Assembly: GCF_017874595.1 (NCBI RefSeq)
Contig: NZ_JAGILA010000002.1
Coordinates: forward strand, 558,001 to 622,000
Direction: 5' to 3'
Length of the DNA stretch: 64,000 nt
Origin: Sinorhizobium kostiense
GTDB taxonomy: Bacteria > Pseudomonadota > Alphaproteobacteria > Rhizobiales > Rhizobiaceae
Both the position numbers and the translations under genes were made by a program. The stretch's first letter is position 1; each line of letters starts with the position of its first letter. Below are positions 37,570 to 46,127 of this stretch, piece after piece. The notes below the pieces were generated by a model. That model searched no databases. It saw only the letters and a list, made by a program, of their open reading frames with translations, and was not told the DNA's origin.

Positions 37570-38322
37570 ATGTCCAACGAAACACAAATGATGCGCCTCG
37601 ACCAATTGCTCCTGAGCAAGGGGCTTGTGGCGAGCCGCGCCCGCGCCCGCGATGCCATCCAGCGAGGCACCGTGAAAGTCGACGGCCGTCCCGTGACCAA
37701 GCCCGCCGCCGCCTTTGCCGAAGATGTGGTGATCACCATCGACGATCCGGCGCAAGCCTATGTCTCACGCGCGGCGCTGAAGCTCGTCGCCGCACTCGAC
37801 CATTTCGGCTTCGATCCGGCAGGGCAGGTCTGCCTCGATATCGGCGCCTCGACCGGCGGCTTTACCGAGGTCTTGCTCGAGCGCGGGGCCACCCATGTGG
37901 TTGCCGTCGACGTCGGCCATGGACAGATGCATCCGCGCATCGCCGGCGATCCGCGCGTCACCAATATCGAGGGCTTGAACGCCCGGGCAATGACGGCGGA
38001 CGACATTGGCAACCGCGTGGTTACTTTCGTCGTTTCCGACGTCTCTTTCATTTCCCTGAAGCTGGCGCTGCCGCCGGCGCTCTCGATCGCCGAACCCGGC
38101 GCGCAGTGCATCCTGCTCGTCAAGCCGCAATTCGAAGCGGGGCGCGACGCCATCAGCAAGGCGGGGTTGCTCAAGGATCCGGAGAGCGCCCCGGCAGTCG
38201 CGGCCGACCTGCAGCGTTGGCTTGTCGAGGACATGGGCTGGCAGAGCCTTGGCCTCGTCCCCTCGCCCATTTCCGGTGGCGACGGCAACAAGGAGTTTCT
38301 TCTCGCGGGGCGGAAGTCATGA
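37570..38322 (+). CDS. TlyA family rRNA 2'-O-methyltransferase
   Basis: A 250-residue protein with an N-terminal S4 RNA-binding domain (MRLDQLLLSKGLVASRARAR, residues 9-28 region) and a C-terminal FtsJ-like Rossmann methyltransferase: LDIGASTGGFTEVLLERG is the SAM loop, VVAVDVGHGQMH follows, and VKPQFEAGRD holds the catalytic Lys of the K-D-K-E set. TlyA of Mycobacterium methylates rRNA and affects capreomycin sensitivity; it was earlier called hemolysin, which is a misnomer. The stop overlaps the next start (ATGA), so the two RNA methyltransferases are coupled. Confidence 0.93.
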   Translation: MSNETQMMRLDQLLLSKGLVASRARARDAIQRGTVKVDGRPVTKPAAAFAEDVVITIDDPAQAYVSRAALKLVAALDHFGFDPAGQVCLDIGASTGGFTEVLLERGATHVVAVDVGHGQMHPRIAGDPRVTNIEGLNARAMTADDIGNRVVTFVVSDVSFISLKLALPPALSIAEPGAQCILLVKPQFEAGRDAISKAGLLKDPESAPAVAADLQRWLVEDMGWQSLGLVPSPISGGDGNKEFLLAGRKS

Positions 38323-39569
38323 GCACCGAGATCGTGAGGATCAGTCGCCTTGGCGCGCAGGGCGACGGTATCGCGCAGACCGATACCGGCCCCCTCTACG
38401 CCCCCTTCGCCCTGCCAGGAGAAACTGTGGCGCTTGCCGTCAACAAGAACCACGGCACGCTGATCTCGCTGAGAGAGGCTTCTTTGGAGCGCGTCGAGCC
38501 GAAGTGTCGTCATTTCGGACCGGACGGATTGAACGGCACCTGCGGCGGCTGCAGCCTGCAGCACGCATCCGACGCGCTCTATCACGCCTTCAAGCACAAT
38601 CTCGTCATCGACGCCTTGAAATCAAAAGGGCTGACGCCCGAGGTCGCACCGTTGGTGATCGCCCATCCGGGCGAGCGCCGCCGCGTCGTGTTCACCGCCC
38701 GGCTCACGGAAAAGGGACTGCTGCTCGGCTATAACCAGGCTGCCAGCCACCATATCGTGACGATCGAGGAGTGTCCGATCGCCAGCCCCGGCATCGTCTC
38801 GCGGCTCGCCATTATCCGCAAGATAGCCGCGGCGATGGCTTCGACTTCCGATCCGTTCCGCATCACCGTGCTCGAAACGGAGACCGGCCTCGATCTCGCC
38901 TTCGAGGGACTTAAGCTGAGCGACCGGCAGCGTCGCTCGACCGTCGAGGCGGTTCTCGGCGAGCGGGGCATCGCCCGCGTCAGCCTCAACAGCGAAATCG
39001 TCATCGAGCCTGTCAAACCCGTCATCGATTTCGGCGGCGTCGCCGTCTCGCCGCCGCCCGGCGCCTTCATGCAGGCGACGCGCCCGGCCGAGGAGGCGAT
39101 GGCCAAGCTCGTCATCGACCATGTCGGCAAGGCGAAGCGCGTCGCCGACCTCTTCGCCGGTATCGGCACCTTTGCGCTCCGGGTGGCGCGCATCGCACGG
39201 GTCCATGCCGTCGAAGGCGAGGACAAGGCATTGAAGGCGCTCGATTTCGCCGCGCGCAACACGCAAGGGTTGAAGCCGGTGACCGTCGAAAAGCGCGACC
39301 TCTTCCGCCGGCCCATGATGGCACAGGAGCTCAAGGTCTTCGACGCCGTCGTCTTCGACCCGCCGCGCGCGGGTGCGGAGGCGCAGTGCCATGAACTTGC
39401 CCGCTCCGGCGTGAAGAAGATAGCGGCGGTCTCCTGCAATCCGACGACGCTTGCCAGGGACCTCTCGATTCTCGTCGCATCCGGATACCGCATCACGTCG
39501 GTGACACCGATCGATCAGTTCCTCTGGTCGGCGCATGTCGAGACGGTGGCGACGTTGGAAAAAGGATGA
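38319..39569 (+). CDS. Class I SAM-dependent RNA m5U methyltransferase (TrmA/RlmD-like)
   Basis: A 416-residue RNA uracil-5 methyltransferase. The N-terminal TRAM domain (about residues 1-55, IVRISRLGAQGDGIAQTDTG) is followed by an iron-sulfur site CRHFGPDGLNGTCGGC with three cysteines and a fourth in IEECPIAS. The catalytic part has FAGIGTFALRVAR (SAM), VVFDPPRAGAEAQC and VSCNPTTLARDL, where the Cys is the nucleophile. Whether the target is 23S rRNA (RlmD/RlmC) or tRNA cannot be told. It overlaps tlyA by four bases. It is convergent with the enoyl-CoA hydratase gene. Confidence 0.92.
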   Translation: MSTEIVRISRLGAQGDGIAQTDTGPLYAPFALPGETVALAVNKNHGTLISLREASLERVEPKCRHFGPDGLNGTCGGCSLQHASDALYHAFKHNLVIDALKSKGLTPEVAPLVIAHPGERRRVVFTARLTEKGLLLGYNQAASHHIVTIEECPIASPGIVSRLAIIRKIAAAMASTSDPFRITVLETETGLDLAFEGLKLSDRQRRSTVEAVLGERGIARVSLNSEIVIEPVKPVIDFGGVAVSPPPGAFMQATRPAEEAMAKLVIDHVGKAKRVADLFAGIGTFALRVARIARVHAVEGEDKALKALDFAARNTQGLKPVTVEKRDLFRRPMMAQELKVFDAVVFDPPRAGAEAQCHELARSGVKKIAAVSCNPTTLARDLSILVASGYRITSVTPIDQFLWSAHVETVATLEKG

Positions 39570-39644
39570 GAGGCGAACAGTTCCACCTAGTCCATTGAGT
39601 TCGCACAGCGGTGGTCTGATCGACTACCAAATCAAGCATCACGA

Positions 39645-40397
39645 TCAGCGACGCATGAAGGCCTCGAAGGCGGCGCGTGCTTCGGCGCTCTTCAGCCGAG
39701 CGGCAAAGTGCTCAGCTTCCTCCTCGATGCGGGCGAGGATGTCCCTGTGGTCGCCGCGGATGAGGTCTCGGGCGATGCGCAACGCCTCCGGCGGCTTCCC
39801 GGCAAGGCGCGTTGCGAGCGACAGCGTCTCCTCCTCGACTTTACCCTCATCGACAATCTTCCAGATGAGTCCGGCCGACAGCGCGTCCGGCGCTTCCAGC
39901 GGCTCGCCTGCGGCAAGGAGAGCAAAGGCACGCTGGTGCCCCATGAGGCGCGGCGCGATCAGGCTCGAGGCCGCTTCCGGAACAAGTGCGAGGTCGACGA
40001 AGGGCGTTTTGAAGACTGATCGGGCGGAAGCGACGGTCAGATCGCAGTGGAGATGAATTGTCGTGCCGATCCCAATCGCCAGGCCATCGACGCCGGAGAC
40101 GATCGGCTTACTCGCACTTGCAAGTGCCCGAAGAAAATCCAGCACCTCCCGCCCCATGCTCCCGCCCATGGCTACGGCCAGGAAATCCGACATGTCATTG
40201 CCGGCAGAGAAACAGCCTTCCGTTCCCAGGAACGCCGTGACCCGGATCGCCGGATCCGCTTGCGCGACGGTTAGCGCAGTCGTCATTTTCGCGTACATAT
40301 CGCGCGTGATGGCGTTCTTCTTTTCCGGCCGGTTGAAGCGGATGACCTGGACGCCAGGACAGGCTTCCGGGCGTTCGACGAGGACGTGGTTGGTCAT
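39645..40397 (-). CDS. Enoyl-CoA hydratase/isomerase family protein
   Basis: A 250-residue crotonase-fold protein. It has the oxyanion-hole segment GCFSAGNDMSDFLAV, SKPIVSGVDGLAIGIGTTIHL and the LALVPEAASSLIAPRLMG region. Glu residues typical of hydratases lie in VPEAAS. The chain-length preference is unknown. The ATG has AAAGGG 7 bp upstream. It is 11 bp behind the acyl-CoA dehydrogenase gene, so both probably form one fatty-acid or amino-acid catabolic transcript. Confidence 0.92.
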   Translation of the reverse strand: MTNHVLVERPEACPGVQVIRFNRPEKKNAITRDMYAKMTTALTVAQADPAIRVTAFLGTEGCFSAGNDMSDFLAVAMGGSMGREVLDFLRALASASKPIVSGVDGLAIGIGTTIHLHCDLTVASARSVFKTPFVDLALVPEAASSLIAPRLMGHQRAFALLAAGEPLEAPDALSAGLIWKIVDEGKVEEETLSLATRLAGKPPEALRIARDLIRGDHRDILARIEEEAEHFAARLKSAEARAAFEAFMRR

Positions 40398-40408
40398 TGG
40401 CAGCCCTT

Positions 40409-42190
40409 TCAGCCGAGAATGGCGCGCGCCGCCGCGAGGCTGGCCGCTCCGTTAACGACGCTGTCCCTGAGCGCCGCCGTTTCCGCAAGCAGGTTTTCCG
40501 CGGCGAAGCGGCACAGTGCAATGCGCGACAGCTGCTTTCCGTCGCCCGTATCCGCGAGGGCACCCTTGGCGAGGTAGACGCCGGTCAGCGTGAGACCAAA
40601 GAGGCGCTGGTAGGCCGTGGCGCCGGCGAGCGCATCGACTTGCCTGCCGTCGCCAAGAGCCGTCTGCAACCAGTCGGTCGCCTCCCCGAGGGCGGCGATG
40701 GCCGCGTCGAGACATGCGGCAGTCTGGCCAAACCCTTCATTGTTCGAGGCCCGGACAGCAGTCGCGACCTGCCGGAGCTCGTCGATGAAGCCGTGGACCT
40801 GGGCACCGCGGGAAAGTGGCAGCTTGCGGGTGACGAGGTCGATCGCCTGAATGCCGTTGGTGCCTTCATAGATGGGCGCGATACGCGCGTCGCGCAGATA
40901 ACGGGCGGCTCCGGTCTCCTCGATGAAGCCCATGCCACCATGCACCTGGATACCCATAGAGGCGACGTCTACGCCGACATCGGTCGCAAAGGACTTGGCG
41001 ATCGGCGTCAACAAGCTCGATCGCTCTTGCCAGTGTCGCGCCTCGTCCCCCTTCGCGGCATGCGTCATGTCCACCGCATGGGCGCAGGCATAGGCGATGG
41101 CACGCGCCCCTTGCGTCAATGCCCTCATCGTCAGCAGCATACGGGCGACATCCGGGTGCTCGATGATCGGGCTCATGCCATCGCCGCTCCAGCCCGGCGC
41201 CAGCCCCTGGGTGCGTTCCCTGGCGTATGCGATCGCCTTCTGCGTCGCGGCCTCGGCGATCGCGACGCCCTGCATCCCGACCGCAAGCCGGGCGTTGTTC
41301 ATCATCGTGAACATGCAGGCGAGCCCGCGGTTTTGCTCGCCGACGAGGTAGCCGATCGCGCCCCTTTCCTCGCCAAACTTCCCGTCGCCATAGATCATCG
41401 TGCAAGTGGGCGAACCGTGAATGCCGAGCTTGTGCTCGAGTCCATGGCAGAAAAGGTCGTTGCGGGCGCCGAGCGAGCCATCTTCATTGACGAGGAATTT
41501 CGGCACGAGGAAGAGCGAAATGCCTTTGGTGCCGGGCGGCGCATCCGGCAAGCGCGCCAGCACGAGATGGACGATATTGTCGGTGAAATCGTGCTCACCC
41601 CAGGTGATGAAAATCTTCTGGCCGTAGATGCGGTAGGTGCCATCCGCGCGGCGCTCAGCGCGGGTCTTGAGCGCGCCCAGGTCCGAGCCCGCATGCGGCT
41701 CGGTGAGGTTCATCGTGCCCATCCACTCGCCTGAAACCATCTTCGGCAGGAAGGCCGCCTTCAATTCGTCCGTGCCGTGCTTCTCCAGCGCCTCGACGGC
41801 GCCCATCGTCAGCGTGGGCCCAAGCGCAAAGGCCATCGAGCCGCTGTTCCACATCTCCATGGCGGCCACGTGCAGCATGTGTGGCAGGTTTTGACCACCG
41901 AAGGCCTCCGGCGCCGTCAGCCCGTTCCAACCGCCGGCGATCCAGCCACGATAGAGATCGGGCCATCCATCGGGAGTCTTGACCGATCCATTGACGAGGC
42001 GCGATCCCTGCCTGTCGCCGACCTCACCGAGCGGCGCCACCTCCTCGGTCGCAAAGCGGCCGGCTTCCGAGAGGATCGCGTCGACGAGATCCTCGCCGAG
42101 TTCGCCGAACGTTCCCAAATTCAGAACGTCGTTTAGCCCGGCCACATGCTTCAGTGTGAACGCGATCTCTTCAACCGGTGCCTTGTACAT
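40409..42190 (-). CDS. Acyl-CoA dehydrogenase (long form)
   Basis: A 593-residue flavoprotein with N-terminal helical, middle beta and C-terminal helical domains, plus an extra C-terminal region beyond the classical 380-residue core, as in many bacterial FadE12-like enzymes. Motifs: WMGTMNLTEPHAGSDLGALK (FAD and substrate contacts), YRIYGQKIFITWGEHD and VHGGMGFIEETGAARYLRDARI with the catalytic Glu area. The start MYKAPVEEIAFTLKH follows GGAG; a further upstream frame is unlikely. Enoyl-CoA hydratase is cotranscribed. A candidate LiuR-type operator lies about 65-85 bp upstream. Confidence 0.93.
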   Translation of the reverse strand: MYKAPVEEIAFTLKHVAGLNDVLNLGTFGELGEDLVDAILSEAGRFATEEVAPLGEVGDRQGSRLVNGSVKTPDGWPDLYRGWIAGGWNGLTAPEAFGGQNLPHMLHVAAMEMWNSGSMAFALGPTLTMGAVEALEKHGTDELKAAFLPKMVSGEWMGTMNLTEPHAGSDLGALKTRAERRADGTYRIYGQKIFITWGEHDFTDNIVHLVLARLPDAPPGTKGISLFLVPKFLVNEDGSLGARNDLFCHGLEHKLGIHGSPTCTMIYGDGKFGEERGAIGYLVGEQNRGLACMFTMMNNARLAVGMQGVAIAEAATQKAIAYARERTQGLAPGWSGDGMSPIIEHPDVARMLLTMRALTQGARAIAYACAHAVDMTHAAKGDEARHWQERSSLLTPIAKSFATDVGVDVASMGIQVHGGMGFIEETGAARYLRDARIAPIYEGTNGIQAIDLVTRKLPLSRGAQVHGFIDELRQVATAVRASNNEGFGQTAACLDAAIAALGEATDWLQTALGDGRQVDALAGATAYQRLFGLTLTGVYLAKGALADTGDGKQLSRIALCRFAAENLLAETAALRDSVVNGAASLAAARAILG

Positions 42191-42491
42191 GATGCTCCTC
42201 CTCGCGCGGCCGCAGGCCAAGCCTGCCTCGCTCGCTTCTCAACCGAGACTATTGATTTTTACGTAAACGTCAACTTCGCATGTGCGGGCCATGCATGATC
42301 GGACTGGCTTTATCATGGGACCCTGTAGCCCTTTACCTGGAAGCGCGGCCGGAGCCACTTCACACAATCATGAGCCGAGCAGGGCATATGATTACCTCCA
42401 CAGGGCAGTGTACAGACGCGGCAGTCTCGCGCAGGATGCCGCCGGGGCTGGGATTTACGACCTTTTAACCCTAAGGCGGCAATCTCAGAAA
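42191..42491. other. Divergent intergenic region between the acyl-CoA dehydrogenase and GH25 genes
   Basis: About 300 bp. It holds the candidate LiuR-like operator (separate entry) and must include promoters for both directions. The GH25 frame stays open for 70 codons upstream, but without a ribosome binding site or secretion features. Nothing else recognised. Confidence 0.5.
42256..42273 (-). promoter_or_regulatory. Candidate LiuR-like (MerR-type) operator upstream of the acyl-CoA dehydrogenase
   Basis: Read on the minus strand the site is TTGACGTTTACGTAAAAA. It contains the near-palindrome ACGTTTACGT that resembles operators of MerR-type regulators of branched-chain amino-acid and acyl-CoA catabolism (LiuR). 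It also provides a TTGACG -35-like element, as MerR-type sites often do. The match is by memory of the motif and no regulator gene is in the window. Confidence 0.42.
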
Positions 42492-43565
42492 ATGGAAAAG
42501 CGGGGACTCTCGATTTCGGGGATGATCTTGCGCCTGGCGGCCTTGATGGGCCTGACCTTCGCGGCGGCGAGCGCACGCGCCGGCGATCTCGAACCATGGA
42601 AAAATCAGCAGAACGCCATAATCGTTGATGCATACGAATTGAACAGCATCGAATGGGAAGCGATGCTGAAGGACAAGCGCATCGCAGGTTTCATCGCCAA
42701 GGCCTCGGATGGGCTGCCGGAAAGCTTCACCTGCACCGGCGATCACGGCGGCGACACGGTCGCGCATTGCAAGACGATGTGGCGCAAATATGCGGTGAGC
42801 CGGGAACTTTACCAGACGCGCCGCATGATCGCCCGCTCCCATGGGCTGCTCTGGGGTGCCTATCACTTGGCGCGGCCCGGCAATCCCGTCGATCAGGCCA
42901 ATCACTTCCTCGATTACGCCAGCCCCCGGGACGACGAATTGATGGTCCTCGACATTGAGGGAATCGATCCGGAAAACTACATGTCGCTCGAGGACGCGGC
43001 GATCTTCGCGGGGCACATCAAGGCCCGCACAGGGCGCTATCCCATCCTCTACACCAATCACGTAACGGCGAAACACATTGCCGACAACCGCTTCAAGCAT
43101 CGGCTGCTTTCCCGTCTGCCGCTCTGGTATGCGCGATACAAGCCAGACATCCGAAAGGTCTTTCCGATGGGAAATTGGGAGAGCTACGCTCTCTGGCAAT
43201 TCTCCTCGGATCACAATTGCGGCAAGAAGCGCTGCCCTTACCGCGTACCCGGCACGCTCGAAGACATCGACGTCAATGTCGCGGCGATGAGCGCCGCCAC
43301 ATTGAAGCAGATCTGGCCCCATGGGGCCCTTCTGCCTGAAAAGCCGCCGGTCCTGACCGTCATCGCCTCGGCGGGGGTGGGCATGGCGCCGGCAGCCAGT
43401 GCCGAGACCGCCACGACGCTGTCGCAACCTTTGCTGATCAGCGAAGCTGAGGCCGAGAGCGGCTCGGGAACTGGCGTCGACGGGGCCGTGGATACGACGG
43501 TCACCAGCACGATTGACATAAAGGCGGCGGAGGCGCGGCTGCCCTATCGGACCGAGCGGCGCTAG
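42492..43565 (+). CDS. Exported glycoside hydrolase family 25 (lysozyme-like) protein
   Basis: A 357-residue protein with a signal sequence (MEKRGLSISGMILRLAALMG, cleaved near ASARA). The GH25 domain (about residues 38-240) shows AGFIAKASDGLPE, LLWGAYHLARPGNPVDQANH, LMVLDIEGIDPE (catalytic Asp/Glu) and YPILYTNHVTAKH. It would cleave the glycan chain of peptidoglycan in the periplasm or outside the cell. A C-terminal region of about 90 residues, rich in Ala, Thr, Ser and Glu, has no family match that I know. The start is taken just after a GGCGGCAATC purine-poor leader; an in-frame ATG ten codons later is also possible. A dispersed repeat begins at the stop codon. Confidence 0.85.
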   Translation: MEKRGLSISGMILRLAALMGLTFAAASARAGDLEPWKNQQNAIIVDAYELNSIEWEAMLKDKRIAGFIAKASDGLPESFTCTGDHGGDTVAHCKTMWRKYAVSRELYQTRRMIARSHGLLWGAYHLARPGNPVDQANHFLDYASPRDDELMVLDIEGIDPENYMSLEDAAIFAGHIKARTGRYPILYTNHVTAKHIADNRFKHRLLSRLPLWYARYKPDIRKVFPMGNWESYALWQFSSDHNCGKKRCPYRVPGTLEDIDVNVAAMSAATLKQIWPHGALLPEKPPVLTVIASAGVGMAPAASAETATTLSQPLLISEAEAESGSGTGVDGAVDTTVTSTIDIKAAEARLPYRTERR

Positions 43566-43647
43566 CGCATCAACCAGAAATCGGGCCCGATTCTCGGTAA
43601 GCACGCCTCGCAGGTTCAAAGACCTACAGCGCCGCGCGGCGCTGTAG
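43562..43647. repeat. Rhizobial dispersed palindromic repeat (RIME-like), diverged copy with perfect 24-bp palindrome
   Basis: It starts CTAGCGCATC right at the GH25 stop codon, then GAAATCGGGCCCGATTCTC (first palindrome, diverged), AGCAC, a GGTTCAAA spacer and a perfect 24-bp palindrome at 43624-43647 (CTACAGCGCCGC and its complement). The order of parts is the same as in the copy at 58.1 kb. Lying between the convergent GH25 and reductase genes, it may also act as a bidirectional transcription end. Confidence 0.72.
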
Positions 43648-43672
43648 AATCCAAACAGGTCGGCTGGCTCGG

Positions 43673-44770
43673 CTACGCCTCGATCTGAACGTCGCCGAGC
43701 GGCCGTGAGCAGCAGGCGAGGATGTAACCCTCGTCGATCTCGTCGTCGAGAATGCCGCCATTGTGGATCATCTCCACATCGCCGGCGATCTTCAACACCC
43801 GGCAGGTGCCGCAGATGCCGCCTTCGCAGGCTGCACCGATCCTGACCCCATTGGCGCGCGCCGTCTGCAGGATCGTCTTGCCCGGCACCGCTGCCACCTC
43901 CTTGCCGCTCATGGTGAAGGTCACCTTCGCCGTTCCCGCTTCCGAACCGGTCGCGCCGGCGCGGATGGCAAGCTCTTCGGCAGCGGGGGCTGCGCCCGGT
44001 TGGAAGCTCTCCTGATGGTAACGGGCCATGTCGAATCCGACAGCCTGGAGCATCTCCCGGACCCCGCGCATGAAGGGCTCGGGACCGCAGCAGAAGACCG
44101 TTCGTTCCAGGAAATCCGGTGCCAGCAGTGGCAGCTTCGTGGCGTCGATGCGGCCGCGCAGCCCGTGCCAGCCATGGCGCGCATCGTGCCCTTCCACCAG
44201 GAAGCCGAGATTGAGACGCGGCATCTGCCTTGCGAAGGCTTCCAGCTCCGGCTTGAACAGCAGATCCTCCGGGCGCCGCGCGCAGGAAATGAAGGTGACA
44301 TCCGTGTCCGGCGCGCAATCCGCCATCCAGCGCGTCATCGACATCATCGGCGTGATGCCCGACCCGGCGGAAATGAAAAGATATTTCTCACCGGGATGGC
44401 GGACGAAGCTGAAATCACCGAGCGGGCCAAGGGCCTTCAGCACCATGCCGGGCCTCAGATTGGCAAACATCCAGCGCGTGCCGATGCTGTCCTGTTGCGC
44501 CTTGGCAGTGATCGAGACGGAGAGCGGACGCGACGGAGAGGACGAAAGCGTATAGGTGCGCATCACCGCCTCCTCCCCGACTGGCAATTCGAGCGTCACG
44601 AACTGCCCGGGTAGGTAACGGAACCATGCCGGCTTGTCGGAGCGGAAGGTGAAGGTCATCACATCCGCGGTTTCGGCGACCACCGATATGCATTCAAGCA
44701 TGTGCTGGCGGTCGATCCAGGGATTGAGCTCGTCGAAATGATGGAAGGAACGGGGCATTTCCATGATCAT
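43673..44770 (-). CDS. Ferredoxin-NAD(P)H reductase component of the Rieske oxygenase (GbcB-like)
   Basis: A 365-residue reductase with the FNR order: FAD domain with FRYLPGQFVTLELPVG and MRTYTLSSSPSRPLSV (FAD binding), NAD(P) domain with FISAGSGITPMMSMTRW and VFCCGPEPFMRGV, and a C-terminal plant-type 2Fe-2S ferredoxin with CEGGICGTCRVLKIAG and a fourth Cys in LACCSRPL. It passes electrons from NAD(P)H to the oxygenase encoded upstream. Its ATG overlaps the oxygenase stop (ATGA), so the two are made together. The organisation equals GbcAB of Pseudomonas, glycine betaine monooxygenase, and stachydrine demethylase reductases. Confidence 0.9.
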   Translation of the reverse strand: MIMEMPRSFHHFDELNPWIDRQHMLECISVVAETADVMTFTFRSDKPAWFRYLPGQFVTLELPVGEEAVMRTYTLSSSPSRPLSVSITAKAQQDSIGTRWMFANLRPGMVLKALGPLGDFSFVRHPGEKYLFISAGSGITPMMSMTRWMADCAPDTDVTFISCARRPEDLLFKPELEAFARQMPRLNLGFLVEGHDARHGWHGLRGRIDATKLPLLAPDFLERTVFCCGPEPFMRGVREMLQAVGFDMARYHQESFQPGAAPAAEELAIRAGATGSEAGTAKVTFTMSGKEVAAVPGKTILQTARANGVRIGAACEGGICGTCRVLKIAGDVEMIHNGGILDDEIDEGYILACCSRPLGDVQIEA

Positions 44771-46011
44771 GCCACCCGCGAAAGAGGCGCTGCCTCGCGC
44801 TTCAGGCGCTCCAGCATATAGCGCGAATACCAGTCGACGAATTGCATTACGCCGCCCTCGTGCTCGACCGAATAGGGCCCCGGCTGGTAAGCCGGCGAGC
44901 GAATGCCGAAGGCGTTCTCCTCTACGATCTGCCGGTCCTGATCGTTGGTCTCGGTCCAGACATGGGTGAGTTCTTCGAGCGTGTAGTCGACGCCTTCCAC
45001 CGCGTCCTTGTTGACAAGCCACTTGGTCGTAACCTGCGTCGTTTCGGGGCCGAGCGGCAGCACGCGGAAAGTGATCGCATGGTCGCCGAGAATGTGGTTC
45101 CACGTCGTCGGATAGTGGAAGAGAAGCAATGTGCCGATGCCGCTTGTCGCCGCGTCGGCCGAAAGCGGTTTGCGCACGGCATTCTGACCGGACATGGTGT
45201 AGCTCTCCGCACCATCGATCAGCGGCATGCGGGTCATACGGAACTGTCCGGTGGATCCGATCCTGAAGGCGCTCGGCAGGCCCGCCGCCTCGCATTTTGC
45301 CCAATGCGCACCGATCTCGGGGTCGTTCATCGCCCCATGAACCCCGGTCACCGTCGGCGCTTCGGGATAGGTGCGGCAGAGTTCGGGATGGTTCGCCGCG
45401 CAATGATAGCACTCGCGGTTGTTCTCCCATACGAGCTTCCAGTTGCCCTTCTCGACGATCGTGCTCTCGAAGGCGACCTTGGTCTCGCCGAGACGATGAG
45501 GCGCGAGATAACCGGAAACCATGTCGCGAAACGGCTGGAAAGCCACCGGTACGTCGGCAAGACTGATGAAGATGTAACCACCGACCGTCTCACAATGCAC
45601 CGGCTTCAGGCCGTGCTGCGCACGATCGAAGCCCTCGGGCATCTGCCGCGCGAAAAGCAGACTGCCATCGAGCTCATAGGTCCATTGATGGTAGGGACAG
45701 ACGAGCTTGGCCGACGACCCCTTGTGCTGCGTGCAGACGCGCGAACCGCGATGGCGGCAAGAATTGTGCAGCGCCCGGATCGTACCCTGGCGGTCGCGAA
45801 CGATGACGATCGGATAATCACCGACCTGGACCGTGAAATAATTGCCGGCCCGCGGGATTTCGCAATCGTGGCCGATGAAGAGCCAGTCCTTGTACCAGAT
45901 GTGCTCCAGGTCCTGGCGATAGTAGTCGGTATCGATATAGAAGTCCCGGTCGAGGCTGTAGCCCTCGCGACGGGTCTCCAGCTTGCGCAGCATTTCACTC
46001 TGAATGTCCAT
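44767..46011 (-). CDS. Rieske-type oxygenase alpha subunit (GbcA-like; probable glycine betaine or related N-demethylase)
   Basis: A 414-residue Rieske non-heme iron oxygenase. The Rieske cluster is in SCRHRGSRVCTQHKG followed by KLVCPYHQWTYELDG. The mononuclear iron site shows NNRECYHCAANHPEL with its two His, and the Asp in a later helix. Sequence style (FYIDTDYYRQDLEHIWYKDW, FIGHDCEIPRAGNY) fits the betaine/stachydrine/carnitine monooxygenase group, which oxidatively removes N-methyl groups with release of formaldehyde. Start MDIQSEMLRKLETRREGY has GAGGA 7-8 bp upstream; ATGs at 46032 and 46017 fit less well. It is preceded by a cobalamin riboswitch, an unexpected pairing. The substrate is inferred. 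Confidence 0.88.
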   Translation of the reverse strand: MDIQSEMLRKLETRREGYSLDRDFYIDTDYYRQDLEHIWYKDWLFIGHDCEIPRAGNYFTVQVGDYPIVIVRDRQGTIRALHNSCRHRGSRVCTQHKGSSAKLVCPYHQWTYELDGSLLFARQMPEGFDRAQHGLKPVHCETVGGYIFISLADVPVAFQPFRDMVSGYLAPHRLGETKVAFESTIVEKGNWKLVWENNRECYHCAANHPELCRTYPEAPTVTGVHGAMNDPEIGAHWAKCEAAGLPSAFRIGSTGQFRMTRMPLIDGAESYTMSGQNAVRKPLSADAATSGIGTLLLFHYPTTWNHILGDHAITFRVLPLGPETTQVTTKWLVNKDAVEGVDYTLEELTHVWTETNDQDRQIVEENAFGIRSPAYQPGPYSVEHEGGVMQFVDWYSRYMLERLKREAAPLSRVA

Positions 46012-46127
46012 GCCCATGTCCTCGTTCGCCATGCTTCGGATAGGCAGGACAGAAGCCGCCCGCGGCAATATGCCTACGGCCTGTGGCTCCGTCCGGCTGC
46101 CCGCCGCAACCCATTACGGTCGATGTG

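Noticed and set aside
35916-37739. 607-codon minus-strand frame opposite dxs and tlyA
   Set aside because: Fully covered by the real dxs with intact TPP motifs; antisense translation has no recognisable features.
42471-44318. 615-codon minus-strand frame across the GH25 gene and part of the reductase
   Set aside because: Both covered genes have clear catalytic motifs in other frames; the hybrid frame also crosses a dispersed repeat.
44771-45430. N-terminal extension of the reductase frame into the oxygenase gene
   Set aside because: The ATGA overlap with the oxygenase stop and the reductase family N-terminus fix the start at 44770.
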